Below, one piece after another: positions 27,180-35,058 of a stretch of 56,551 bases of DNA. The notes beneath the pieces are model-generated. The model made no database searches. It was not told the DNA's origin and was given only the letters and a program-made list of their open reading frames with translations. Within the stretch, counting starts at the first letter, position 1; every line of letters begins with the position of its first letter. This DNA is from UBA2402 sp037139735. GTDB lineage: Bacteria; Planctomycetota; Phycisphaerae; Phycisphaerales; UBA1924. Made by a program: the position numbers and the translations under genes. The DNA is taken from positions 1-56,551 of the forward strand of contig JBAXFU010000009.1 of NCBI GenBank assembly GCA_037139735.1, read 5' to 3'.

Positions 27180-28202
27180 ATGACGACCCGCGTTCGCTGG
27201 CGTGGCCTCGAGCTTCCCAACAAGGTGCTCCAGGACTCCAAGTTCAAGTCCGACGTCTATGGCCGCTTCACCGTGGAGCCCTTCGAGCGGGGCTTCGGCA
27301 CCACCGTGGGCAACAGCCTGCGTCGCGTGCTCCTGTCGTCCCTCGAGGGCGCGGCGGTCTCGAGCATCAAGATCAAGGGCGTGCAGCACGAGTTCTCGTC
27401 GCTCCGCGGCGTGATGGAGGACGTGACGGACATCGTCCTCAACGTCAAGAACCTCATCGTCAAGATGGAGGGCGACGAGCCCCGCGTGATGAAGCTGGCG
27501 GCCCGCGGCCCCGGCGAGGTCACGGCGGACATGATCCAGGCCGACACCTCGATCAACATCCTCAACAAGGATCTGGTCATCGCGACCCTCACGGACGCGG
27601 TCGACTTCGAGATGGAACTCAACGTGACCAAGGGTCGCGGCTACGTTCCGGCGAGCGAGAACTACGGCAAGGAGGAGGAGCAGGAGATCGGCCTCATCCA
27701 CGTCGACGCGCTCTATTCGCCCGTGCAGCGGGTGCGGTACAAGATCGAGGAGACCCGCGTCGGTCAGCGGACCAACTACGACAAGCTCGCCCTCGAGATC
27801 TGGACCAACGGCACCGTCACCCCCGAGATGGGCCTGGTCGAGGCCGCCAAGATCCTCCGCAAGCACCTCAACCCCTTCGTCCAGTACTTCGAACTGGGCG
27901 AGGAGCGCGTGAGCGAGGAGGCGGCGGCCGCGGCGAGCGTCGACGAGGAGCTCATCCGCAAGCTCAACATGCCCATCTCCGAGCTCGAGCTCTCGGTCCG
28001 CGCCAGCAACTGCCTGGAGTCGGCCCGGATCGACACGGTCGCGCAGCTGGTTTCGCAGACCGACGCCGACCTGCTCAAGCTCCGCTCCTTCGGCCGCACG
28101 TCGCTCCGCGAGGTCAAGCGCAAGCTGCAGGACATCGGCATGGACCTTGGCATGCCCCTCCCCGAGGGCTTCCAGGTGACCGCCCCGCAGATCACGATCT
28201 GA
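27180..28202 (+). CDS. rpoA: DNA-directed RNA polymerase subunit alpha
   Basis: This 340-residue subunit starts RNA polymerase assembly as a dimer and contacts regulators and UP elements. The N-terminal domain (residues 1 to about 235) has GRFTVEPFERGFGTTVGNSLRRVLLSSLEGAAV, with VQHEFSSLRGVMEDVTDIVLN. A linker follows. The C-terminal domain (about 260-335) has the two-helix DNA-binding region LSVRASNCLESARIDTV and LLKLRSFGRTSLREVKRKL. Length is normal (329 in E. coli). GAGAGGGC upstream of the ATG is a weak ribosome binding site. The gene sits between rpsK and rplQ as expected, but without rpsD. Confidence 0.98.
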   Translation: MTTRVRWRGLELPNKVLQDSKFKSDVYGRFTVEPFERGFGTTVGNSLRRVLLSSLEGAAVSSIKIKGVQHEFSSLRGVMEDVTDIVLNVKNLIVKMEGDEPRVMKLAARGPGEVTADMIQADTSINILNKDLVIATLTDAVDFEMELNVTKGRGYVPASENYGKEEEQEIGLIHVDALYSPVQRVRYKIEETRVGQRTNYDKLALEIWTNGTVTPEMGLVEAAKILRKHLNPFVQYFELGEERVSEEAAAAASVDEELIRKLNMPISELELSVRASNCLESARIDTVAQLVSQTDADLLKLRSFGRTSLREVKRKLQDIGMDLGMPLPEGFQVTAPQITI

Positions 28203-28316
28203 GGCGGATCTGAACCGTTCATTCCGCCCGCGGGCGAAAGCTCCCGGGCGACATTCGTCAGGTCCTTGGTAGGACAGGGCCGGGTCCTGTTGCTCGTCCG
28301 CTCTCGGGTGAGCGGC

Positions 28317-28322
28317 TAGAAT
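28317..28322 (+). promoter_or_regulatory. Putative -10 element of rplQ
   Basis: TAGAAT in the 234-base gap between rpoA and rplQ, about 114 bases before the rplQ ATG. It suggests that rplQ is transcribed separately as well as by readthrough. No clear -35 box at 17 bases. Confidence 0.35.
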
Positions 28323-28436
28323 CAAGGCCCGGATTGGTTCCCCGCGTTCCACGGCGGGGCGACTTGGCGTCCAGCGAGGCGTCGGTCGTTCTTGAGTTCG
28401 TCATCCGCCGCGTCGCTCGCGGTAGGGAGCAGGCAC

Positions 28437-29051
28437 ATGCGTCACGGTCGAGCTGGTTACAGGTTGGGTCGCACGACGGCGCACCGCGCCTCCACGCTGC
28501 GGAATCTCGCGGCCGGTCTCTTCGAGCACGGGCAGATCGTCACGACGATTCCCCGGGCCAAGGCCGTGCAGCCGATGGTCGAGAAGATCATCACCGCCGC
28601 CAAGTCCGGCACGCTCGCCGCCCGTCGCAACATCATCGCCAAGCTCGGCGGCGATCGTCGCGGCTTCGAGTGGCTCTTCCTGGCGAAGGCCCCCACCGAG
28701 CAGGAGAAGGACTTCGTCGAGAAGCTCCGCGACCAGCGGCGGCAGTTCTTCGACCTGCCCGCCAGCAGCGAGGTCGAGCGCAACCGCTACGGCGAGCTCC
28801 GCAAGAGCCCCAAGCTCGTCAAGCACATCTTTGATCGCGTGGCCCCCAAGTTCGCGGATCGCGCGGGCGGCTACACCCGCATCGTCAAGCTCGGCCGTCA
28901 CCGCATCGGCGACGCCGGCGAGCTCTGCCTCCTCCAGCTCGTGGGCAACGAGGAGGGCGCGGAGATCGGCGGCCAGCCCAGCACCCGCCGCCGCACCGCC
29001 GACAAGCGGACCGCCTTCTACGCCAAGCTCAAGTCGGGCAAGGGCGAATAA
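28437..29051 (+). CDS. rplQ: 50S ribosomal protein L17, with an internal insertion
   Basis: L17 lies near the exit-tunnel opening of the large subunit. The protein opens with the canonical MRHGRAGYRLGRTTAHRAST and LRNLAAGLFEHGQIVTTIPRAKAVQ. It is 204 residues, against about 115-130 in most bacteria. The extra length is mainly an insert of about 50 residues after the helix at NIIAKLGGD (a charged stretch with FLAKAPTEQEKDFVEKLRDQ and SEVERNRYGELRKSPKL), followed by the conserved IFDRVAPKFADRAGGYTRIVKL, and a longer basic tail. GGGAGC precedes the ATG. A strong terminator follows, ending the ribosomal cluster. Confidence 0.95.
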   Translation: MRHGRAGYRLGRTTAHRASTLRNLAAGLFEHGQIVTTIPRAKAVQPMVEKIITAAKSGTLAARRNIIAKLGGDRRGFEWLFLAKAPTEQEKDFVEKLRDQRRQFFDLPASSEVERNRYGELRKSPKLVKHIFDRVAPKFADRAGGYTRIVKLGRHRIGDAGELCLLQLVGNEEGAEIGGQPSTRRRTADKRTAFYAKLKSGKGE

Positions 29052-29099
29052 GACCTTGCCGGGCCGGGGATACCCCCGGCCATGGAGCATGAATCACCG

Positions 29100-29127
29100 A
29101 ACCGTGCGGCATGCCGCACGGTTTTTT
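29100..29127 (+). terminator. Rho-independent terminator after rplQ
   Basis: A perfect 24-base palindrome (AACCGTGCGGCA/TGCCGCACGGTT, 29100-29123) runs into six T (29122-29127). It lies 48 bases after the rplQ stop. Confidence 0.92.
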
Positions 29128-29315
29128 CATGGCCGCCCCGCGAACTCCCGGGGCAGGATGGTCGTAGAAACCAGCCATATAGTCCTTCGTACGCGTCGGG
29201 CATGCATGTGCGTGGCCGGGCGCGAACAGCTCCGTCCAGGGACCCGGGAGGCATGGAGTCTTCCGCCTGCGACGGCCAGTCGAACGATGTGCTGACCACA
29301 GCAGGAGATGTTCCC

Positions 29316-29648
29316 ATGAAGACCACCACGATCCTCGCCGCCGCCGCTCTCGCCGCTCTCGCCTTCGTCGGCGGCTGCAACAAGTCCTCGAAGGGCGACA
29401 TGGGCGCCGTCGGCGGCCAGAAGTGCGCCGAGAAGGCCTGCTGCGGCAAGTGCGGCGGCGACAAGTCCAAGTGCGACGGCTCCTGCAAGAAGAAGGAAGG
29501 CTCGATGGGCACCGTCGGCGAGAAGAAGGACGGCTGCTGCCCCTCCCAGAAGAAGGACGCCTCGATGGGCGCCGTGAACGGCAAGAGCTGCGAGGGCGCG
29601 AAGGCCGCCTGCCCCGCCAGCGGCTCGGGCTGCTCCTCGAAGAACTGA
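29316..29648 (+). CDS. Small Cys-rich lipoprotein with internal repeats, unknown function
   Basis: A 110-residue exported lipoprotein. The signal peptide MKTTTILAAAALAALAFVGG is followed by Cys21, a lipobox-like V-G-G-C site. The mature part has three related units, each starting with a (D/S)MG(A/T)V(G/N)G segment: GDMGAVGGQKC, GSMGTVGEKKDGCC and ASMGAVNGKSCEG. Between them are Cys/Lys/Gly clusters such as AEKACCGKCGGDKSKCDGSC. About a dozen cysteines in under 90 residues suggest metal binding or many disulphides. No family is recognised. GCAGGAGA precedes the ATG. A terminator on each side makes it a single-gene unit. Codon use is like its neighbours. Confidence 0.82.
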   Translation: MKTTTILAAAALAALAFVGGCNKSSKGDMGAVGGQKCAEKACCGKCGGDKSKCDGSCKKKEGSMGTVGEKKDGCCPSQKKDASMGAVNGKSCEGAKAACPASGSGCSSKN

Positions 29649-29672
29649 GATCTCCTTGATCCGCACGGATCG

Positions 29673-29707
29673 CGAAGGGCGGCCCCTGGCCGCCCTTCGG
29701 CTTTTTT
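29673..29707 (+). terminator. Rho-independent terminator after the Cys-rich lipoprotein gene
   Basis: GAAGGGCGGCC (29674-29684) pairs with GGCCGCCCTTC (29688-29698), followed by GG-C and six T. It is 25 bases past the stop. Confidence 0.92.
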
Positions 29708-29759
29708 GGGGCGGCGAGTGGGCGACATGACGGAGGGCGATGGTCGCGGTGGCGTGGAC

Positions 29760-29765
29760 TACGCT
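29760..29765 (+). promoter_or_regulatory. Putative -10 element of the 29771 isomerase gene
   Basis: TACGCT ends five bases before the ATG at 29771. The distance equals that from a -10 box to the transcription start, so the mRNA would be leaderless. Confidence 0.45.
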
Positions 29766-29770
29766 GTGGC

Positions 29771-30766
29771 ATGCCACGACCCGTGACGCTCTTCACCGGA
29801 CAGTGGGCGGACATGCCCCTCGACACGCTCGCCGAGACCGCCGCGGGCATGGGATATGACGGGCTGGAGCTGGCCTGCTGGGGGGACCACTTCGAGGTGG
29901 ACAAGGCGTTGTCGAGCGACGCCTACTGCCGCGGCCGGCACGACACCTTGGCCAAGCACGGACTCAAGTGCTTCGCGATCAGCAACCACCTGGTGGGCCA
30001 GGCGGTGTGCGACCCGATCGACGAGCGGCACAAGACGATCCTGCCGGCGCGGGTGTGGGGTGACGGGAAGCCCGAAGGGGTTCGCCAGCGGGCGGCCGAG
30101 GAGATGAAGGCGACGGCGAAGGCGGCGGCCTCGCTGGGCGTGAAGGTGGTCAACGGCTTCACGGGCAGTTCCGTCTGGCACAAGCTGTACTTCTTCCCTC
30201 CGACGGGCGCGGCCGAGATCGAGGCGGGGTACAAGGACTTCTCGCAGCGGTGGAACCCGGTCTTCGATGCGTTCGACGCCGCGGGCGTGCTGTTCGGTCT
30301 CGAGGTGCACCCGACGGAGATCGCGTACGACATTCACACGTCGCGGCGGGCGCTCGAGGCGGTGGCGGGGCGACCGACCTTCGGCTTCAACTTCGATCCG
30401 TCGCACCTGATCTGGCAGGGGATCGATCCGGTGAAGTTCATCGACGCGTTCGCGGGGCGGATCTATCACGTGCACGTCAAGGACGCGAAGCGGACGATGG
30501 ACGGCACCAACTCGATGCTCGCGTCGCACCTGGCCTTCGGCGATCCTCGCCGCGGCTGGGACTTCCGCTCGCCCGGCCGCGGGGAGGTCGACTTCGAGGA
30601 GATCATCCGCGCGCTCAACCGGGCGCAGTACCGGGGGCCGCTGAGCGTCGAGTGGGAGGACTGCGGGATGGACCGCCTGCACGGAGCCCGCGAGGCGGCG
30701 GCCTTCGTCAAGCGGCTCGACTTCGACCCCTCGAATGTGGCCTTCGACGCGTCGTTCGCCGAGTAA
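29771..30766 (+). CDS. Sugar phosphate isomerase/epimerase family protein (TIM barrel)
   Basis: A 331-residue AP-endonuclease-2-type TIM barrel without a signal peptide, so cytosolic, unlike the one at 11099. Features: VTLFTGQWADMPLDTLAETA at the start, GYDGLELACWGDHFEVDKA, CFAISNHLVGQ, VKVVNGFTGSSVWHKLYFFP, GVLFGLEVHPTEIAYD (metal-ligand Glu), FGFNFDPSHLIWQGID (Asp/His), IYHVHVKDAKRT (His), and PLSVEWEDCGMDR (final Glu). These fit a divalent-metal isomerase or epimerase of sugars. The exact substrate is not known. It is a single-gene unit: a terminator lies before it, and a separate TATCAT hexamer lies before the next gene. Confidence 0.9.
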   Translation: MPRPVTLFTGQWADMPLDTLAETAAGMGYDGLELACWGDHFEVDKALSSDAYCRGRHDTLAKHGLKCFAISNHLVGQAVCDPIDERHKTILPARVWGDGKPEGVRQRAAEEMKATAKAAASLGVKVVNGFTGSSVWHKLYFFPPTGAAEIEAGYKDFSQRWNPVFDAFDAAGVLFGLEVHPTEIAYDIHTSRRALEAVAGRPTFGFNFDPSHLIWQGIDPVKFIDAFAGRIYHVHVKDAKRTMDGTNSMLASHLAFGDPRRGWDFRSPGRGEVDFEEIIRALNRAQYRGPLSVEWEDCGMDRLHGAREAAAFVKRLDFDPSNVAFDASFAE

Positions 30767-30786
30767 CGTCGCGGCCCCCCGTCGTG

Positions 30787-30792
30787 TATCAT
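30787..30792 (+). promoter_or_regulatory. Putative -10 element of the tricorn protease gene
   Basis: TATCAT, 136 bases before the tricorn ATG, in a 162-base gap with no gene. The identical hexamer precedes the oxidoreductase gene at 35059 and dockerin copy 3. Confidence 0.35.
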
Positions 30793-30928
30793 GCCTCGAT
30801 CGCGTGACGGAACGCCGCTCCGATCGCATCCTTGACCGAACGCGCCCACACGTGCCGTGGTTCGACGTCGACCACGCCCCGCGTCGCTTCCGATTCCCAC
30901 CCTCGCCGCCCCGGGCGGCCCCCCATCC

Positions 30929-33900
30929 ATGAAGCACTCATTCATCGCTCTTCTCCCGCTCGCCCTGACCCTCGCGTGCGGCACGCTGTCGGCCGTCTCG
31001 GTCGCCGACGTGACGCCCCATGGAAGCATGGTGCGCTACCCCGACGTGAGCGCGACGCACATCGTCTTCTCGTACGCCAACGACCTCTGGACGGTGCCCA
31101 AGGCGGGCGGCATGGCGACCCCGCTCTCGAGCCCCCCGGGCGGCGAGGCCTTCCCCCGGTTCAGCCCCGACGGCAAGACGATCGCGTTCGTGGGGAACTA
31201 CGAGGGGAACCGTGACCTCTACACGATCCCGTCGACGGGAGGGACGGCCACGCGGGTGACGTACCACTCGGCGGCCGAGTCGCTGTCGGACTGGGCGGGC
31301 CCCCACTTCCAGGGCGGCGACCGGCTCTTGTACCTGACCAACGGTTTCGCGGGGCTGGCCCGCCAGTCGCAACTCTTCAGCATCCCGGCGGGCGGGGGTC
31401 CGGGGACGCCGCTGCCGGTGCCGTACGCGGGGTTCGGCGCCATCAGCCCGGACGGGCAGTGGCTGGCGTACGCGTTGCATTCGACCGACAACCGGACGTG
31501 GAAGCGGTACCGAGGCGGCATGGCGACCGACCTGTGGCTCTACAACCTGAATGACGGTTCGGCCAAGCGGATCACCGACTGGGAAGGCAACGACACGCTG
31601 CCGATGTGGGTGCCGGGCGGCGACGGCTCGACGGTCTACTACCTCAGCGATCAGGGCCCCGAGCACCGGATGAACATCTGGGCGTACACGGTGGCGACCG
31701 GGACGCGGGAGCAGGTGACCGCGTACGTCGATGACGACGTTCGCTGGCCGGGAGTCGGGCCGGGCGACGCGGGCAAGGGCGAGATCGTCTTCCAGCTCGG
31801 CGCCGAGTTGCGGCTGCTCGACCTCGCGACGCGGAAGGACCGGGTGGTGAAGGTGACGATCCCCGGCGACCGCCCCGCGCTGCGTCCTCGCACGGTGGAC
31901 GCGTCGAAGTGGATGCAGGGTGCGGCGATTTCCCCGACGGGCAAGCGCGTGGTGATGGGCGCGCGAGGCGATCTGTTCTCGGCGCCCGCGAAGGAGGGCG
32001 TGACGCGGAACCTGACGCGAAGCGGCGGCGTGTACGAGCGCGATCCGGCGTGGTCACCCGACGGTCGGTGGATCGCGTACTTCAGCGACGCCACCGGCGA
32101 GTACGAGTTGTGGGTGCGTCCCGCCGACGCGAAGGCCCCGGAGGAGAAGCCCGACAAGAAGGACGAGACCAAGAAGGACGACTCCAAGAAGGACGAGGTG
32201 AAGAAGGACGGCGACGCGAAGGACGCGGCGCCGAAGGCCGACGAGGCCAAGGCCGCGGACGCCAAGCCCGACGAGAAGCCAGACGAGAAGCCCGAAGAGA
32301 AGTCCGACGAGAAGTCCGGGTCGGCCAAGGCGGCGAAGGCCGAGCCTCGCAAGCTGACCTCGCTGGGGGCGGGCTTCCGCAGCGGGATCCAGTGGTCGCC
32401 GGACTCGACGATGATGGCGTTCACCGACAACGAGGGAAACCTGCACCTCACGACCCTCGAGACGGGCGAGACCAAGCGAATCGACAAGGACCCGTGGGGC
32501 AACGCGGTGTCGGTCAGCTGGTCGCACGATTCTCGCTGGCTGGCCTATTCGCTGACGCAGGACGACAAGCTCGCGAACAACCGCGTGGTGATCCTGCACG
32601 ACGTGAAGGCGGGGAAGCGGGCGCAGGTGACGAGCCCGATGTTCTCGTCGACGTCGCCGACGTTCGACCGCAAGGGGGACTGGCTCTTCTTCACCTCCAC
32701 CCGCGCCATCGGCGCGCCGACGTACGGAGACCTCGACACGACGTTCGTCTATCGCGACAGCGAGGCCCTGTACGCGGTGCCGCTGCGTGCCGACGTGAAG
32801 AACCCCTGGACTCCCAAGAGCGACGAAGAGGAGTGGAAGAAGCCCGAGAAGAAGGATGAGCCCAAGAAGGAGGAGGGCAAAAAGGAGGAAGGCAAGAAGG
32901 AGGAAGGCAAGAAGGAGGAGAAGAAGGGCGACGACAAGCCCGCGGGCGAGACGAAGGCGGCGGCCCGCGTCGAGGACGCCATCACGGGCACCTGGGTCGG
33001 CCAGGCGGCGGGCAACGCCGAGGGCATGCCCGCCGGCGGCCTGCCCGTGACGCTCAAGGTGACGCTCAACGCCGACGGCACGATGACGGGCTCGATCCAG
33101 AGCATGATGGGCGGCGGCGCGATCGCCGACGGCAAGTTCGACAAGGCGTCGGGGCAGTTCTCCTTCGCGATGTCGATGGGGAAGGTGAGCGTGGCCTTCA
33201 GCGGCACGGTGAACGGCGAGGAGATGAGCGGCACGTGGACCGCCGGGCAGCAACAGGGGTCCTTCTCCCTCAAGCGCACGAGCAAGGAATCGCCCGAGGT
33301 CGCCGTCGCGGGCAAGGACGGCAAGCAGGGATCCAAGGAGGGCGACAAGGACGCGTCGAAGGAGGTGAAGATCGACCTCGACGGGTTCGAGGCTCGGGCG
33401 ATGCCCCTGCCGGTGGCCGCGGGCAGCTTCGGCCGCTTGGCGGTGACGCACGACCACAAGCTGGTCTACGGGCGTCAGTCGACCAAGGGAGGCTCGGAGG
33501 GCGGCGGCATCCGCATCTTCGATCCCGCCGACGAGAAGCGGGAAGAGAAGACGGTGCTGGCCGGTTCGACGGGCTTTGACATCTCGGCCGACGGGAAGAA
33601 ACTGCTGATCAGCCGCGGCGGGGGCGTGTCGATCGCGGATGCCTCGGCGGGCGCGTCGGCGACCAACGTCCCCACGACCGGCATGTCGGTGACGATCCAG
33701 CCCCGCGAAGAATGGCGGCAGATCGTGACCGAGACGTGGCGGCTCTTCCGCGACTACTTCTACGAACCGACGATGCACGGCGTCGACTGGCCGAAGGTCA
33801 AGTCGCACTACCTGGCGATGGTCGACGACGCGTCGAGCCGCGAGGACGTCGCCTTCATCCAGGCCGAACTCGTGAGCGAGCTCAACATCGGCCACGCGTA

Positions 33901-34945
33901 CATCACCAACCCGGGCGACATCGAGAATCCCGTGCCGTCGGTGAACGTCGGCCTGCTGGGGTGCGACTTCGAGCTCGTGAAGGGCGACGCGGGGAGCGCG
34001 TACCGCATCGCGAGGATCATCAAGGCGGCGCCGTGGGACGCCGACGCCAGGTCGCCCTTGGCCGCGCTGGGCCTTGGCGTCAAGGAGGGCGAGTTCGTGC
34101 TGGCCGTGAACGGCACGCCCGTCGACGCGGGCAAGGACATCTACGCGGCGTTCCTGGGCACGGCCGACAAGGTGACGCAGATCACCGTGAGCCCCAACCC
34201 CGTGCTCGACGACAAGGCCCGCGACGTGCTGGTGACGCCCACGGCAAGCGAGGCCAACCTGCGATACCGCGCGTGGATCGAGTCCAAGCGCGCGTACGCC
34301 GAGGCCAAGTCGGGCGGGCAGGTCGGGTACATCTACGTGCCCAACACCGGCGTCGACGGGCAGAACGATCTCTTCCGGCAGTTCGCGGGCCAGCGGGGCA
34401 AGGCCGCGTTGATCATCGACGATCGCTGGAACGGAGGCGGGCAGATCCCCACCCGATTCATCGAACTGCTCAACCGCCCCGCGACCAACTTCTGGGCACG
34501 CCGCGGCGCGAACGACTGGCCCTGGCCGCCCGATGCACACTTTGGCCCCAAGGCCATGCTCATCAACGGCCTGGCCGGCTCGGGCGGCGACATGTTCCCG
34601 TGGCTCTTCCGCCACAACAAGATCGGCAAGCTCTTCGGCACCCGCACGTGGGGCGGCCTGGTGGGCATTCAGGGCTATCCGGAACTCATCGACGGCGGCG
34701 AGGTCGCGGTGCCGAGCTTCGGCTTCTACGAACTCGACGGCACGTGGGGCGTCGAGGGACACGGCGTCGACCCGGACGTCGAGGTCCTTGATGATCCGTC
34801 GAAGATGGCCGGCGGCGCCGACCCGCAACTCGACGCGGCGATCGCCCACCTGCTGGAGGAAGTGAAGGCCCGTCCCTTCACGCCGCCCGCTCGTCCGGCG
34901 AGCCCGAATCGTGCGGGCATGGGTCTTGATCCCAAGGACAAGTGA
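30929..34945 (+). CDS. Tricorn-type protease (S41 family) with an inserted beta domain
   Basis: A 1338-residue exported peptidase related to archaeal tricorn, which processes oligopeptides into short peptides. A signal peptide (about 26 residues, to SVSVADV) is followed by a TolB/tricorn-like beta-propeller (FSYANDLWTVPKAGG, FPRFSPDGKTIAFVGNYEGN, AWSPDGRWIAYFSDATGE). A Lys/Asp/Glu-rich linker (about residues 404-471) leads to a second propeller (IQWSPDSTMMAFTDNEGN). A second linker of EEGKK repeats (about 635-680) comes before an inserted beta-rich domain (TGTWVGQAAGN to GTWTAGQQQGSFSLK, about 685-786) absent from classical tricorn. The C-terminal part has the helical domain ending SELNIGHAYI (catalytic His989), a PDZ domain (about 1000-1100), and the S41 core with nucleophile S1218 in LAGSGGDMFPWLF, then GKLFGTRTWGGLVG. 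ATG at 30929 gives the signal peptide. Confidence 0.93.
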   Translation: MKHSFIALLPLALTLACGTLSAVSVADVTPHGSMVRYPDVSATHIVFSYANDLWTVPKAGGMATPLSSPPGGEAFPRFSPDGKTIAFVGNYEGNRDLYTIPSTGGTATRVTYHSAAESLSDWAGPHFQGGDRLLYLTNGFAGLARQSQLFSIPAGGGPGTPLPVPYAGFGAISPDGQWLAYALHSTDNRTWKRYRGGMATDLWLYNLNDGSAKRITDWEGNDTLPMWVPGGDGSTVYYLSDQGPEHRMNIWAYTVATGTREQVTAYVDDDVRWPGVGPGDAGKGEIVFQLGAELRLLDLATRKDRVVKVTIPGDRPALRPRTVDASKWMQGAAISPTGKRVVMGARGDLFSAPAKEGVTRNLTRSGGVYERDPAWSPDGRWIAYFSDATGEYELWVRPADAKAPEEKPDKKDETKKDDSKKDEVKKDGDAKDAAPKADEAKAADAKPDEKPDEKPEEKSDEKSGSAKAAKAEPRKLTSLGAGFRSGIQWSPDSTMMAFTDNEGNLHLTTLETGETKRIDKDPWGNAVSVSWSHDSRWLAYSLTQDDKLANNRVVILHDVKAGKRAQVTSPMFSSTSPTFDRKGDWLFFTSTRAIGAPTYGDLDTTFVYRDSEALYAVPLRADVKNPWTPKSDEEEWKKPEKKDEPKKEEGKKEEGKKEEGKKEEKKGDDKPAGETKAAARVEDAITGTWVGQAAGNAEGMPAGGLPVTLKVTLNADGTMTGSIQSMMGGGAIADGKFDKASGQFSFAMSMGKVSVAFSGTVNGEEMSGTWTAGQQQGSFSLKRTSKESPEVAVAGKDGKQGSKEGDKDASKEVKIDLDGFEARAMPLPVAAGSFGRLAVTHDHKLVYGRQSTKGGSEGGGIRIFDPADEKREEKTVLAGSTGFDISADGKKLLISRGGGVSIADASAGASATNVPTTGMSVTIQPREEWRQIVTETWRLFRDYFYEPTMHGVDWPKVKSHYLAMVDDASSREDVAFIQAELVSELNIGHAYITNPGDIENPVPSVNVGLLGCDFELVKGDAGSAYRIARIIKAAPWDADARSPLAALGLGVKEGEFVLAVNGTPVDAGKDIYAAFLGTADKVTQITVSPNPVLDDKARDVLVTPTASEANLRYRAWIESKRAYAEAKSGGQVGYIYVPNTGVDGQNDLFRQFAGQRGKAALIIDDRWNGGGQIPTRFIELLNRPATNFWARRGANDWPWPPDAHFGPKAMLINGLAGSGGDMFPWLFRHNKIGKLFGTRTWGGLVGIQGYPELIDGGEVAVPSFGFYELDGTWGVEGHGVDPDVEVLDDPSKMAGGADPQLDAAIAHLLEEVKARPFTPPARPASPNRAGMGLDPKDK

Positions 34946-34954
34946 CCGATGGAT

Positions 34955-34989
34955 GGCCGCGGACCCGGGGCTCTCCCGGGCCGCGGGCC
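34955..34989 (+). terminator. GC-rich hairpin after the tricorn gene, possible terminator
   Basis: GGCCGCGGACCCGGG (34955-34969) pairs with CCCGGGCCGCGGGCC (34975-34989) with one mismatch. It lies 10 bases past the stop. No T tract follows; instead the TATCAT of the next gene comes at 34994. Confidence 0.45.
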
Positions 34990-34993
34990 CCAC

Positions 34994-34999
34994 TATCAT
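34994..34999 (+). promoter_or_regulatory. Putative -10 element of the 35059 oxidoreductase gene
   Basis: TATCAT, 59 bases before the ATG and immediately downstream of the tricorn hairpin. Confidence 0.35.
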
Positions 35000-35058
35000 G
35001 CCCCAAGGCCGGGACCGCCCCGGCGCTTCGGGCACGCACCCAGCAGAGGAACCCTGCG

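Noticed and set aside
28203..28436. A tRNA-like fold in the rpoA-rplQ gap
   Set aside because: No anticodon arm or TΨC arm with the conserved GTTCRA pattern could be formed.
32830..32960. An independent repeat element in the EEGKK-coding region
   Set aside because: The tandem GAGGAAGGCAAGAAG-like bases keep the tricorn reading frame and encode a low-complexity linker, so they are part of the gene.
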